The notes: generated by a model from the sequence alone, not told the origin. Positions 34,319-46,784 are shown, numbered from the stretch's first letter. The stretch is 64,000 bases of DNA from Trichoplusia ni (GCF_003590095.1 NC_039502.1:4503753-4567752), one strand, 5' to 3'. Program-made: numbers and translations.

Positions 34319-35858
34319 AGCTCATGTGTGGTATTTCAATTGGATATAAAGCCACTTTAATATCACGTCCTAAAAAGAAATCATATTTCGCGTGACGGCT
34401 GATCGCTGACATGAATTGATGTGTTAAGTCAAATAGGAAGGAATCAACGCTTTCTTTTCGTATCAATGTATGAATGTTGTATTATTTGCCCTCAGAGGGC
34501 TTGAATGGGTTGAGGGAATAAATATACACGGTGTAGAGAACACTGTCAGAATCCTGCATCCAAGAATTAGTAAATTAATGTGACTCATCTTATTTCATCA
34601 TTTTCCTAAATATCATTCCCACGTAGAACACCTATAAACAGAAAAAGCAACAATATGCTACTACCATAGTACCTTGGCCTGTTAACTTAATAGGGGTTGA
34701 CTTACAATTGTTTACGGAAAGAATTAAACACGCACAAATCAAAAACCAAAATTGACACTTTAAATGAAGCTATCAAATAAACGGCAGTTGTAGTGTTAGC
34801 TAGCTTTCCCGCATCCGGACTCAAACTAGTTATTAAAAGAGTTAGAGTAGGATAGCAATAGTGTGCAAGGGAGATGCCGTGGGTTCGTCGCACTGTACCT
34901 GTTCCTCAATAGGCTATAAAACATTAAGAGCCGATGTGTTTCGTAATATCTAAGTGCACAAATTCTGTGATTTTTTAAAACATAAGCAATAGCGATTTTG
35001 TTTTCAACCGATTTCATAAAGACGGAGTTCTCGATTCGTCTGTTTTTATTTTAATGCTTGTTACCTCAGAACTTGTTGATTTTACAAAGACAAACAACCG
35101 ACTGATCTATTTTTTATGAAACCAAATGTTAGCTTGTTCACGTTAAAAAAGAGTCAAATAGAGAACCTAGTAATTTTTTAAGTCGGTCGAAAATGTAATG
35201 TATGCCAATGTATTAAGGCAATTTTGTATAAATATGTTTTATAAAAAGTAAATTTCCAAGTTTTCCAAGGTTGGAAATGTTACAGAAAAACATCGGTATT
35301 AAAATGTTTAGCAGCAACTACGTCCTGAGCTTAACACACAATTGAAGCACAGATTACATATTTTTCTTTTTTCAAGAACTTTATCGCTGGCTGACAACAC
35401 CGTTCTATAAGTAACACAGAACTTAAAGCTAGGAAACAAAACTACCATAATAAATGGAGTAAATGCTAGTACGTCCTGTTTATTCATATTTGTTGTATCA
35501 TAGCCTACGGTTTTTCTAGCCTCGTATTCTTAAATACCTATATTTCCGGTACGATCTAGGTATAAGATACAATTAGTCACTACGTGACGTGACGATAGCT
35601 TGTTCTGTGTCTGTATACAATTATTATACTATTGTTGTACCTACGATAGTTGGATATGCATTATTAGTCACGTTTCATGTTAAATGTACGTACTTCACAA
35701 GTATCTCGAAGAACAGGGGTCAAGTTATTAGAGTTCTGATAATCAGTTTTGCTATGAGATGTTTCGAACCCAGTAGAATTGATTTTAGAAGCCGGATAGG
35801 TAGATTTCGGAAGTAAAATCACTATATTTTTATAATAACTATCGTGAGACTGATTCAT

Positions 35859-36016
35859 TATTAAATGATGTATTTATCGGGGTAGCCCGACTAGTTTCGG
35901 ACCCAACCGGAGTCCTTAATCATGAGCAGACGCTGGATCGCGAGTCGAACTCGATCGACTCGCGATCCAGCGTCTGCTGATAAATACGCGTGAGTAAACC
36001 GTTACATCATTTAATA
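35859..36016. mobile_element. Fold-back element with a perfect internal hairpin
   Basis: Outer arms of 14 bases (35859-35872 and 36003-36016) are perfectly inverted. Left of centre is the family segment TATTTATCGG...CGACTAGTTTCGG...GAGTCCTTAATCATGAG. The centre is a perfect 24-bp hairpin (35925-35948 with 35955-35978, six-base loop). The left arm lacks the GTTTACTCACGCG part still present at the right (CGCGTGAGTAAACC). No coding capacity. Confidence 0.8.
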
Positions 36017-36164
36017 GTAAAATCACTGTCCGAAACCTTATATCAAAATATCGTGAAAAGCTGGGGATCGAATCAATCAAAGAGCATTGACAATAATATT
36101 TAAAAAGTAGTTCTTTTTTTCTCATTTATTTTTAAAAAACTTTCTGAACGTTTCTATTACTAAA

Positions 36165-36270
36165 AAAATTAAGATAGGTTCCATGATGTCCAGTATAGAG
36201 AAGCGTGAAAGGACTTGGGGGAGAATTTTGCTCAGCACTGGGACACAGTAGGCTGGAATAGATTAATATC
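36165..36270 (+). mobile_element. LINE tail fragment
   Basis: TTTTGCTCAGCACTGGGACA then CAGTAGGCTGGAATAGATTA resembles the '...CCCAGCAGTGGGAC...AGGCTG' 3' end of RTE-type moth elements. Compare 48435-48525. Confidence 0.5.
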
Positions 36271-36540
36271 GGAAACATTTTAATAACCCTTTTTCCTCAC
36301 CTAAACCAAACCTATGTAATTTAAGCATAAATGTAATGTAAATGCTTTTAGCCAATTTTTCTCTACTTTAGCCAAAATCAACTCGCTTGCGTCTCACAAT
36401 TGCACCATACTCTGTATGTTTACTGTTTAGTAGACTAGTGTGTACCTACGTGTTTGTCTTTAAACCCGAGTTCTCAATAAACTAAATAAAAGAAATCTGG
36501 TGGTTATCCCTTGATTTTAATTTGCAAATATATGAATGTA

Positions 36541-36706
36541 TCATCATCATCGTCGGCCTAGCCTTTTCCCAACTATGTTGGGGTCGGCTACCAGTCCAAC
36601 CGGTTTCAGCTAAGTACCAGAGTTTTACAAGGAGCGACTGCCTATCTGGCCTCCTCAACCCAGTTACCTGGGCAACACGATACCCCTTAGTTAGACTGGT
36701 TGTCAG
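36541..36706 (-). mobile_element. Truncated LINE/SINE copy with target duplication
   Basis: Starts (plus reading) TCATCATCATCGTCGGCCTA and stops after CCCCTTAGTTAGACTGGTTG, so the 5' part present at 18.3 kb is missing. Flanked by AAATATATGAATGTA (36526-36540) and AAATATATTAATGTA (36707-36721), 14 of 15 identical. 5' truncation plus duplication is typical of target-primed insertion. Confidence 0.85.
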
Positions 36707-36799
36707 AAATATATTAATGTATCAACCGTTGTTTAATCTCAATCTTTAGTTGTTTCTATAGCCGCAACAGCAAATACATCATCTGTAAAAAAATCAACT

Positions 36800-36900
36800 G
36801 CAGACCCGGTTCATGAGATACAGCTTGGTGACGAACGGATGGACAGGCAGCGGTGGCCAATAATAGGGATCGGGATCGATAGGGTTGTATCCTTTTTGTA
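36800..36900. repeat. Repeat C fragment, copy 2
   Basis: TTCATGAGATACAGCTTGGT then GGACAGGCAGCGG, ending near CCTTTTTGTA. Same order of words as 24135-24260. Confidence 0.45.
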
Positions 36901-37974
36901 GGAGACACTAAAAACTATCTTTCTCTGACCATTAGCATGTTAGCTTTTCAAGGTCGAGCTAAGTAAATTATTATATAGTTTTAGACAATCCTATTATTCC
37001 CAAAAAACTTTTTTAATAGGCGCAGTTTGTATTCATATTTAAATAGCCAGATTTGTGGGAGAAAAGCAATTCACCACAGATTTTATCATAGTCGCCGTGA
37101 AAGAAATAAAAGTACTTCAAAATAATTTATAACCTTAGCGTAAAGTTTATAAACAATAACTATATACTGTTATGAGAACAAGTATAATTACTAACAATTC
37201 ATTCGTGTCTGAAAAACATTCTCAAAAATCAAATATGAACTCTAACGAGAAGTCATAAGGTTGTTTATCAATTGCAGTACATTGCTGTGGGAAATGAATT
37301 TAAAGGCTGACTACAAAGAAAGCGAATTGTTATAATTTTTTATTGTTTCGAGTTCCGTTCTCTTACGAATAATTTCTTAATTTTGTTTACGATATAATTT
37401 TCCCAGTAATACGGACATGAGAAAGATGTGCCGAACTTGATAGGTACATTCGTTACCAAAACATACTTTCACGCAATGATCCTTATGGTAATGAGACTGA
37501 TTGACATTAAATTACTGTGTTCTAGTCTAATTACAGATGAATCGACACTTTTTTGTTCAAGTACAGATCGAAATACTTCTTGTGTCCATAGATGGGTATT
37601 TCTGAAATCCTTCATTCTGACTCATTTGAAGAGCCTGCTTCAAAACCCCTTAAAGAAGTCAAAATGTTTTAATCACAGAAATCCACTCACATGTGTCACA
37701 GAAAGACAATCAAACTTGTCTTGAAATAGGCCTGGAATGTTATAGACAAAGTTTACATAATACATTTACATAAACAAATTTGTTATTTACCTCTTTAAAC
37801 ATATAAAAATACTTCAGTTAGCTAATAAAATGTGTTCACTTACAAGTAGATTGAAGTACATCATCATGCAATTACATCTATAAAAAGAATCCACCTGAGA
37901 TCATTGCATCTATTGCGTCGTAACATCCTCCATATTAAAACTCCTTTGGGATCTACCATGATCTCTTGAAGCAA

Positions 37975-38080
37975 GACTTTTTACACTGTGTAAGCAGGAC
38001 AGCGCTCTACAAACTTATAGTCACATCTCGCTTTCACACATGCAACTGTTTTCCTTTAAGATATTCTGGTAGAGGATTGA
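37975..38080. repeat. Repeat E (short hairpin repeat), copy 1
   Basis: AAGCAGGACAGCGCTCTAC followed by ACATCTCGCTTTCACACAT: the halves are imperfect inverted copies. The same structure recurs near 38.6, 40.4, 42.95 and 48.2 kb. Confidence 0.45.
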
Positions 38081-38564
38081 GGTATGCGCAAGAGCTGTTA
38101 GCTGTGATTTACGTTGATAATGATTTACACTCATCATTCTTAAACGTAGTTGTGACGTCATAGTAATATATCTATGTTGTATGTAGCGAATTTGTATTAC
38201 CATTATAATAGGATTCTTGTTCTGAATGTAGTTATGGCTTTAGTGGATGAGATTAATATGAGTATGTATTTACAAATGTTTGATATTTTTTTCTGAAGAA
38301 AGACATTCGAAAAACCGCTCAAATCACAATTGCAACTTGATCGTACATATTTTCATATACACATACTACTTCTGTTCAAGTAAAAAAAACTCAGACATTC
38401 CAAAAAATGAAGGCTTCCTAAAGCGAATTTAATTAACTTAATTAAAAACCAAATCAAGAAGTTAAAGACGGCTGACCAGTTCAGACAAATCAGAGGGAAC
38501 GGGAAGACCAATTGATACTAAGATCTACCAGAACGTCTAACATAAAGTAATATTATTAATTTAT

Positions 38565-38690
38565 TTTGATTGTGAAAGCGGGACAGCGGACTACTCGGAG
38601 TAGAGCTTCATCTCTCTTCCACATCCGCAAAGATAGTGCTAAAAATGGCGGTAGGCGTGTCTAACAGAATAGTAATGCGTCTATAACTTA
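38565..38690. repeat. Repeat E, copy 2
   Basis: TGTGAAAGCGGGACAGCGG ... CATCTCTCTTCCACATC, an imperfect inverted pair, followed by a GCGGTAGGCGTGTC tail like that in repeat-E neighbours. Confidence 0.45.
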
Positions 38691-39004
38691 TTCGCTTTTA
38701 AGGTAACATACTTTTCCCTTGCATTCTTCAATACTAGACTAACAAGCCACGTCAATATCACTTAAAATCTAACATTTACTTTGAACATTAAACCCGTCTG
38801 CCCCCAATTTCTTTCATCGTGCCGTTTATTTCACACCAACAGTTAGCGATCAATTAAATAAAATTTATCTTTCTTGAAAACGCTAACTTATAACTAATAA
38901 GTAACAGTTAGGCTTCCCTGGGTTTGTTAACCACTGTTTACACGAACTCTTTTCATACTCCTCGTGTGAAAGCATACTGATGTTACGCTGTGAGACGGAT
39001 TCGT

Positions 39005-39140
39005 AGATTATTTTTTTCACCCCCAAAGCAAAAATAGAGGTGTTATAAGTTTCACGTGTCTGTTTGTGGCATCATAACTCCCGTATGTATTCAGCGATTG
39101 ACGTTGAGCCAATTAAAAGTTGTGGGGGTTGAAAGTGGGA
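39005..39140. repeat. Repeat D, copy 2
   Basis: CACCCCCAAAGCAAAAATAG, CACGTGTCTGTTTGTGGCAT and AATTAAAAGTTGTGGGGGTT, in the order seen at 31018-31215. Shorter copy. Confidence 0.5.
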
Positions 39141-40379
39141 AAGAATAACCGAATGTCTGCAAGTATACTCGAGTGGGAACTTTACATTCAATAAACATGA
39201 AATAGGGTCGTCGCGGTCGTTTGCATTAAAAATTGCTAATTTTCTTCAATATTATTCTGCTAGAGTTCTGCAACAGCTTATGAAGCACATCGTATATTAT
39301 AAATATTATTAAGCAATAAATAAGAATATATTAACATAAAAATAAAGTTAGTCTCTCTCCAGAATGTCTAGAGATACCAGACATTAATCAATACAAGTCT
39401 CATAGCATCGTAATTTATACTAAGAACACCAACAGCACAACAGATTATAAATCTAAATGAGATAGATGACATCACGTACCGTCGCGTAACCTAAGTATGC
39501 ATTTTCATGATCTATATCGCGAAGTCACGATTCAGGCAACTTGTTCAATTTACCAATAAATATTCGACTTTACTTCAAAGAAATAAGATTTAAAATTGCT
39601 TTGTATCTAAAGTTGGCTATAAAATACAGAGGTCTATTTAATTTGATTAATGTTTTTTTTTCTTTACAGGTAAGCAATGGTGTTTCGTTTCGGATTACGG
39701 TAAATTGCAAAATCCGTCGATGTGCTCGAGAATGGAGTCAATTAAATTGTTATATGGTCTAGATATCGGAGTGTGAGGATAAATTACTTTGATTGGATTT
39801 TGTAACCGGTTGCAGAAATATGCTTTGAGTGAGACGAGAGTGATGCCTTGGCCAATTTTCGAATTGATATTTTACTTCAAAATAATCTTAGAGTGATAAT
39901 ACTTATGGTAAATTGATTTATTTGCATTAACTAACTCTATCATAGACATAAATAGTTATTGTTTAAATATAATAGGTACTCAGATCAACGTTTGGTTTTC
40001 AAAGGCCTTAGAAAAAATATTCACAAAATGTTTTTGATGAAAAAGAAAAAATATTTATCTCCTTTTGCAAATTAAACCATAATAAACAAAAACAAGACGC
40101 GCTAATAACATTTCATTACGCTAATCTATTTCAATGTATATCAACCACTAATTTAAATTAACTATCATATAACATAACTTATTAAGAAATAAAAACATCA
40201 AAAGAGTTGATTAATATTCTATTTAGAACATGATTTGACCAGATTTCATATTACGTCACCAGTCACTCAATTGACCGGAAATCAACAGCACTGTATTTAT
40301 TTTTAAACTGCCAGACAGAATAAAAATAAAATCGACTTCTATTAATATTACTAAGAGTGCTTTTACCTTGGTTCAGAAC

Positions 40380-40450
40380 CACCTATTAAAGCGAGACAGC
40401 ACGTTGTGGTTGTCGCGCGTTGTCTCTTTCCCACGACCGAAACATGTTTG
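40380..40450. repeat. Repeat E, copy 3
   Basis: AAAGCGAGACAGCAC pairs with GCGTTGTCTCTTTCC around a GTTGTGGTTGTC loop. Confidence 0.5.
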
Positions 40451-40904
40451 GATATGTTGGTAGGCTGTTTGTAAATTACACACACTTAATTAAAATTGTA
40501 TGAGATAGTTTCATAATTTTTATGATGAACGCCTTAGTTTCTCTGCTTGGAAAGCCCTTGAGAACAATAATATGTATGTTAAAAGAATTAACTATTTGAT
40601 TCAAATCTTATAGTTTGTTTCACAATAAGTTTCAAATAGTCTTAAGAAAAATAATTTGAATATTAATTTTCCTTGACTCTCGAAGCTTCATACAATAATT
40701 ATAGGTACAAGATTATCTTTCCAAAAACATATTCGATGGACGTATAACACAGTACAGTCATTCGTCACAAGTAATACAGCGAAACTAATTTCGAAACTAA
40801 TTTAACGGCTACAACGCCAATTTAAAATTTAAACTTAAATCGAGCTTATTCAAAGTACATGCCATTACTTGTATAATAATAAATATTTGGCCGGTATCTT
40901 GCGT

Positions 40905-41060
40905 AATACTAATAATAATGAAAACGCGAAAGTTTGTATGATTGTGATTTGTTACTCTTTAACGCAAAAACTACTGAACGGATTTAAATGGAATGTAGCG
41001 CAGAGATAGATTATAACCTGCTATAACAGGTAAGATATTCTTCTTTTTCCTTGTGCGACT
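40905..41060 (+). mobile_element. Helitron-like fragment (5' part)
   Basis: AAAACGCGAAAGTTTGTATG, TTGTTACTCTTTAACGCAAA and AACTACTGAACGGATTTAAA match the 5' half of a common moth element related to the copy at 60.4 kb. The 3' CTAG end is absent. Confidence 0.5.
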
Positions 41061-42712
41061 TAAAAAAGCAGGATCGAAAAGATTGTTAGTATTAAATAAT
41101 ATAAATAAATAAATTTCGTAATAGCTTCATCGCCGAAGCATGACGTAGCAAAGATCTCATTAATTTTGGAGCCTGCGTGTCTAGAGAAAGTTCTTGTCGC
41201 TAAAACTGTGTGAAATACCTACTTGGAGGTTTTTATCTATCTGATTCTAGCCTGTTATTGAAATGAAAATTGTTTTTAAGGAACTTGAAAACATAATGTT
41301 AGCAAATTGACGGTTTCCTTATTATGTTTCCCGTCCATCTATTTTTATCACTTTTTTAGATAATATTATTTTTAATCACAGTTTGAGTTTAAGAAAAGTG
41401 TTAACTTAAAGAAACTTTTTATAGTGTCAACTAGGAAAAAAGGATAAATCTAACATGAATAATTTTCACCTAGTTTCACATTCAACATCTCATACTAAAT
41501 TTCAGTGTAAGCAAGAAATGCTTAATACCATAAGTTAGTTAAGACAACTAAACAGTTTTGCCGCAAACACGTCTATTTTTCTTTAAGGATATGAAAGGCG
41601 GACATCATAACCTACTCCCATAACACACCTTCAAAATTCGTTGAATAATACTTGACACGTTCCCAATCGAATCCAAACATATGATTAACAAGACCCTTTC
41701 CGATTCACCACATTATGACGTCACTTATCAACGCGTCATCACTGAATCATAATATTTTGAAAGACTGCCAGTCTTACTCATTCACGATGGAGTGAACTGA
41801 ATGGCTTCTGTGAATGCTATCTGGTATCAATGGGTTGTGTTGTTCTTTGGTTGTCGATACTAATTTTGTAGATAGTATTCATGCACTTTTTATTATAATT
41901 ATTTCCTTAAGTAGCCTTCCTTCGGTGATCCTTTGTTTTAAAGGAGTAGAATAAAAAGTTGCTTCTGAATTCAGTTAAGGATTGGTATTTAAAAGGTATT
42001 GGTAGTTGAAAAAACTTTTTGATATTATAACGTCATCGTCGTCGACTAATTGATTTATTCTTGAAGCTATTAAGTAATTATAATTTTATTTTGCTTGTTA
42101 ATTGCGAAGTGCTCAAATTAAATGAAAATCCGGAATCTCAAACTTAAATATAACTTTCAATACCATAGGTATGCATTTCCGTTATAACAAAACCAATATT
42201 TTTCCTCTATCATCATATATTATTACAAAACAAAAGCCACATAAATCCGATATCGACACGTGAATTTATCAGCAGCTATAAAATCCGTACGTACAGACAA
42301 GTTATAAATACACTTGTATATTTATAATCTGTTCAGACAATGAACAAAAAAAATGTTCAACATGACTGGAAACGTCTGACACACTTTCAAATCCATCCTT
42401 ATTACGAAACCCAAAAATAAGAAACGGTTTTTTAATTCTTTGATCAGTATCCGGGATTCCCGTAAAACTAAAAGAAAAAAGGCCTGCTGGGCCCCAATTC
42501 TGCTATTTACAACGACCGATAAATGAATGAAATTTAGCTTAAAATGACAAGTTTCGTATTTTCTTAAGCATTTTTCTACACAATAATTGGAAATTCAGTG
42601 CAAGGCGGTATACACAAGGTCAATACAATTATCTTCCAATTATTAGGAATAGGAATAATTTCAAATTTAATACAATTGCCATTCATTCATCGGCCATTGT
42701 AAAAGAGCGGAA

Positions 42713-42898
42713 TCGGGGCCCTGGTCTGGTGGTTAGTATCCCAGACTGTTATACCGGAGGTTCGATTCCCACTCAGGACAAATGTTTGTGTGACGAGGAC
42801 GATCATTTGTTTTATGTCTAGGTGTAATCTATCTATAACGAGTATTTAGAAATTTATGAATATATTTTTCAGTTGTCTAGTACTCATAATAAAAGCTT
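42713..42898 (+). mobile_element. tRNA-derived SINE, best copy
   Basis: tRNA-like head GGGGCCCTGGTCTGGTGGTT with an A-box-like TGGTGGTTAGTAT and a perfect B box GGTTCGATTCC (42759-42769). This is followed by the body ACTCAGGACAAATGTTTGTG and ends near TTGTCTAGTACTCATAATAA. The head lacks a foldable anticodon arm and full acceptor pairing, so it is a SINE rather than a tRNA gene. It is directly followed by repeat E. Confidence 0.75.
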
Positions 42899-42937
42899 AA
42901 CTTATTTTGACACTAGATGGCATTTATTAAAAGTTGT

Positions 42938-42996
42938 AGTTGTGGAAGCAAGACACTGCTCTACACCATGTAATTTTCTGTCTCGCTCCTACAACT
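42938..42996. repeat. Repeat E, copy 4, clear hairpin
   Basis: AGTTGTGGAAGCAAGACA (42938-42955) pairs with TGTCTCGCTCCTACAACT (42979-42996), 15 of 18 bases, with a 23-base spacer. Confidence 0.6.
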
Positions 42997-43183
42997 GATT
43001 CTGTTTTATTTCAAAATATGATGGTAGGGCCCCAGTATCCGGCTTTCCCGTTAATCTCTTGAAGCTGTGAACAGTTGACGAACGTTTAAACTAAAATATC
43101 GGCGGCTAATGAACTCAACGACGATAAAGATTGTAGTCCAGGGGTTGGTAACATTCGGAATACGGCATACTTATATACATATA

Positions 43184-43443
43184 CTAGCTGTTACCCGCGA
43201 CTTCGTCCGCGTGGTTCGAAAATATAACTTTGTTTTAAATCGGATTAGTTTTTTGCGTTTCTGCCCTTAGTTGTAACATATTTCATTACTGATCTGCTCC
43301 TATTAATCATAGATTAATAGTAGATATATATCCTATTGCCTTCCTGAGTTAATGGACTAACACTGAAATATTTTTTCATACCGCTCAGTAGTTTCTGAGA
43401 TTAGGGCGTTCAAGCGTGGCAAACTCTTCAGCTTTATAATAGG
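43184..43443 (-). mobile_element. Non-autonomous Helitron-like element, copy 5
   Basis: Plus reading starts CTAGCTGTTACCCGCGACTT after A and ends TTCAGCTTTATAATAGG. Contains the family words GACTTCGTCCGCGTGG and TTTCTGAGATTAGGGCGTTC. More diverged than copies 2 and 4. Confidence 0.75.
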
Positions 43444-43474
43444 AAAAATTAAACTTAAGGAAAATGTTTTTAAT

Positions 43475-43595
43475 GTTTTTTAAATAATATCATAAAGAGG
43501 TAAAATTTGTGAGTCTGTGACATTGGGCGGATAATCTCAACATATGCTGAACCGATTTCGAAAATTCTTTTACTAATAGAAAGTCATGTTATTTT
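43475..43595 (+). mobile_element. Helitron-like 5' fragment
   Basis: GTGAGTCTGTGACATTGGG, CTGAACCGATTTCGAAAATT and ACTAATAGAAAGTCATGTTA follow the order of the 5' half of another short moth Helitron-like family. No 3' end found. Confidence 0.4.
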
Positions 43596-44356
43596 TTTTT
43601 GCACCTCTGGCAAGCCACTTTTCCTTCAAAGATTGGACAGGGTTTTGTCATACACACTGTATATACCCAAACAAAGTCGTCTAATAGCGTGGGGACGTGG
43701 CAGCAAGTCCTCAAGATGATGGTAGAGTGTTTCAATCCTTTCCTCACCGATCGCGTGCTTCTACCGGTCAGAAATATGAGCCGGTGGGTCATCTTCTCGT
43801 GTTGTTTCTGGTCATGATAATTTGATACGAAATATATTTGTAAAACCTTTGGTTAATTTTTAGGCAATCATGACCAATAAGGTGGTAAACTTGGGCTTGC
43901 ACATTCAATGTCAGCATAAATCGGCCTTCTTAAATCTGTTGCACCAAAAGATGGAATGTGAATGGTCACCGCTTAGCACTCTTAATATTTCTGAAGGATT
44001 TTTTAATATTTCAATACGTACTTTCCCAACTGAGAAGAACATAACGTTTGTTTCTTTTTGCCATTTAACACCTTCATAATATATACCGAACCATATCTGA
44101 TGTCGGAATCTGTAGCGCAGTCAATCATAGGAGTATAGGAAAATGCACTCCGTTCCTTATCAACCTAAGAAAGGTCACCATGCCTTGCGGCAACATTTTG
44201 AGACACATCCGATACGTTATGTCAGATGATTTTGACATTGTTCAAAGAATGCCGAAGGCGATCAGAATTCAAATGTTCGTTGCGCACTTTTTCTGTCTCT
44301 TAATGCCGTTCTCCAGTTATTCTTTCTTTCTGATTTTCTAATTGATTATGAATATT
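43596..44356. other. GC-richer unassigned segment with opposed open frames
   Basis: Frames are open on both strands at 43589-43817, and on the plus strand at 43870-44079. One minus-strand frame contains HAIGEERIETLYHHLEDLLP, which looks protein-like but carries later stops. Possibly a decayed DNA transposon between the Helitron cluster and the LINE. No transposase motif could be identified. Confidence 0.25.
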
Positions 44357-44575
44357 TTAGTGTGTGAGTTTTCGGTACAATTTATGTTTATCTCGGTCAA
44401 ACTGTTGACCATCACGTTTATCACTTGTTTCAAAAGACTTATTAGTAGATATGCAAATTCGCTGAGAACTCAAGCATAATTTTCTATCAGTAAAAGTCTC
44501 CGACTCGCGATACAATGCGTTCACGATCAGCGGACTGTCGCGCATGTTCTGCACTTGCCTCTAGAGATCTAGAAG
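44357..44575 (-). pseudogene. Decayed Arg/Ser/Glu-rich coding fragment
   Basis: A minus-strand frame with SRSLEASAEHARQSADRERI passes by frameshift into one with RESETFTDRKLCLSSQRI. Repeating R/E/S segments of this kind occur at the N-terminus of insect Helitron helicase-type proteins, which I offer only as a guess. The LINE poly(A) end lies immediately to the right. Confidence 0.2.
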
Positions 44576-44598
44576 CAGATGCGTAGATACGCTGAGAT

Positions 44599-45425
44599 AT
44601 TTTTTTTTTATTTTATTTTTTTATTTTTTTATTTTATTTGGGAAACAAACAGATGTAATATAGTTAATAAAATACATACAAAATAAACAGTACTCAATCC
44701 AGAACAGTTTCCACACTAAATTAAAACATTTGCGCCAAATGCGAAACTGAATAAAATTTAAAAAGAATTGCAAACAAATATAAACAATTTAGATAAAAAA
44801 AAATAGAAGTTACCTTACATCTACGTATCGAGAAACAATATTAATTACTAGAAGCATGAACCAGACAGTCGTGAACAGATTTTTTAAATTTGGGCAAAGA
44901 GATATAAAATATATCTAAATTACAACTATTATTAATTAGATTATTGTACAAGCGGCAGGATCTTATTATAAATAAGTTGTTACCATAATTAGTTCGGGTA
45001 GTGGGCGTATAAAACAAAGACTTGTCACGAACATTAAAACGCGGGCATCTCAGACCTATTTTGCTTAGGAGGTAAGAAGAGTCAACTTGATTTCTAACAA
45101 TTTTATATAAAAATAATAAATCTCGTTCATTACGCCGGGCCTGTAGAGTGGGTAAATAAGGTAGACTTATGGGGTGTTTATTATTTCTCCATGTCAAATG
45201 CTTCATTAATTTATTTTGGATACCTTGTATCTGATCAATATAAATATTGTATTGCGGATTCCACACTATAGATGCATACTCGAGAATGGGTCTTACAATG
45301 GTCTTATACAGGAGTAATAATGTAGATAAGCGCTTAAAATCTTTAGAAACCCTCAACACAAACCCTAGTAGGCGATAAGCTTTATTCGTAACAGCAGTGA
45401 TTTGGCTATCAAAGATTAGTTTATA
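44599..45425 (-). mobile_element. 5'-truncated non-LTR retrotransposon (Jockey/CR1 type), RT C-terminus
   Basis: Seen: the minus strand encodes an open frame of 172 codons from a GTG at 45359 to a stop at 44841, and the frame stays open upstream to about 45425. The N-terminal part, FDSQITAVTNKAYRLLGF, then the segment LYKTIVRPILEYASIVWNP, is the hallmark of the region after the reverse-transcriptase palm in Jockey/CR1-group LINEs. The tail includes RRNERDLLFLYKI and a basic C-terminus. About 200 bases of 3' UTR follow, then an A-rich tail (T-rich on the plus strand, 44599-44638, with TAAAA-type units). Palm motifs and endonuclease are missing, so it is a dead truncated copy. The intact last 170 codons suggest a fairly recent insertion. 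No convincing target duplication was found. The protein fragment would act in reverse transcription at the chromosomal target if it were complete. Confidence 0.9.
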
Positions 45426-46029
45426 TGAAACGCAATTAACGCTACGGAGCGAGTTGCAGCCTGATGTTCCCGAACAGCATCATTTCTCTCCTGACGCTCT
45501 TCGATAGATTCTCCATATTTTAGCTCCTTTGAAACGTCGGGAAAGATTTACCTTTTTTTAGTCATGGTTATAGTTTTATTGCGAAGTTACCTGATCAAGT
45601 AAAATGTAAGTGACTGGTCCGCTGGCTACTACGTAGGTTTTATGACAATATATAAAACAATAAAGACTTCTTTTAATTTACTTTTCAAACTATGACAGAC
45701 ATCAAAATATGTCAAATGTTTGACAGGAAAGTAAGGTAAAGGCACCTAATATAAAACTATCATCTTAAACACTATTTAGCAAATTTAGTATGAAACATGC
45801 ATTCAAGTAGCTGCTAGCCTTAAACTGAGCGATTATTAGAAAACCTACACATACTAAAGCCATCATTAATTGTAAGACTATTTGTGTGTGTACATAAATT
45901 ATTAAAAAAACAGCTAAATTATTAATTAAATAAGACCTTGCTTTGATAAGACCGTTTTTTTTACAATATCGAAATGCGGTGCCTTTACCTTAGTAAATTA
46001 AATTTGTTATTTTTTCGCCTTTTCCGCAT
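45426..46029. other. AT-rich DNA with repeat-A-like patch
   Basis: TTTGAAACGTCGGGAAAG at about 45528 is the reverse complement of the repeat-A core word. Otherwise no gene or RNA seen. Confidence 0.4.
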
Positions 46030-46167
46030 TTTTTTCGAATTTTCTCACCGTTTAAACCTTCCCTGGACTTCTACGAATACTTCAAGACTAAAAAAGCCAA
46101 ATCGGTTCAGCCGTTTTCGAGTTTTAGTAAGACTAACGAACAGCATTTCATTTTTATATATATAGAT
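46030..46167 (-). mobile_element. Helitron-like fragment (5' end)
   Basis: Minus reading starts TCTATATATATAAAAATG after A and contains GGCTGAACCGATTTGGC. The body matches the class of elements at 60.4 and 40.9 kb. The 3' CTAG end is lost. Confidence 0.5.
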
Positions 46168-46784
46168 TTTAAATTATGTGAGTTTAATGGCATACACAAA
46201 CACTATTGACGAATTAATCAACTGATTACATTCTCAAAATTTCAACCTTAGATAGCAATTTAGCCATAGGCGTAGACTGGTAGTCGTACTTACAAACTAC
46301 AGCAACTTTACTTTAAAAACAGTTTTCAATATTATTCGACAAAACAATGTTCAATCGCAAGTGAAGAATTGAAAACAGCGCAGTCACTAAAGTATGTAAA
46401 TAATTAAATAAAAGGTTCTCAACTCCTGCTTCAATTAATAACGTTAAACGTATGTATTCCGGCCTACTTACCGCTTTCACATCCCTGAGGTGTAAAGAAA
46501 CATTATTGCTCACAATCGGGGCCGGAAACTACGAAACACATATAACCTCATCCCGCGGATATCTTTAAACGATATGACTTTCCTGTGTATTACGTAACAC
46601 GGATTTTGTATTTTGAAAGTTGAATGGTAGAAATTTGAATGAAAAAGAAAAAAAAATGAGTCACTTTAAAAGTCGTCTAAGTATGATAAAGAAAATAGAC
46701 CGTGATTATATTGCATAGAGGTAGATTAGTACTAGATTGCCAAGCGTTTTTAATGGGACTCATTCACTCCATATATTGATAACG

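Noticed and set aside
42713..42780. tRNA gene
   Set aside because: Good A and B boxes, but acceptor and anticodon arms do not pair fully, and the sequence continues into a SINE body.
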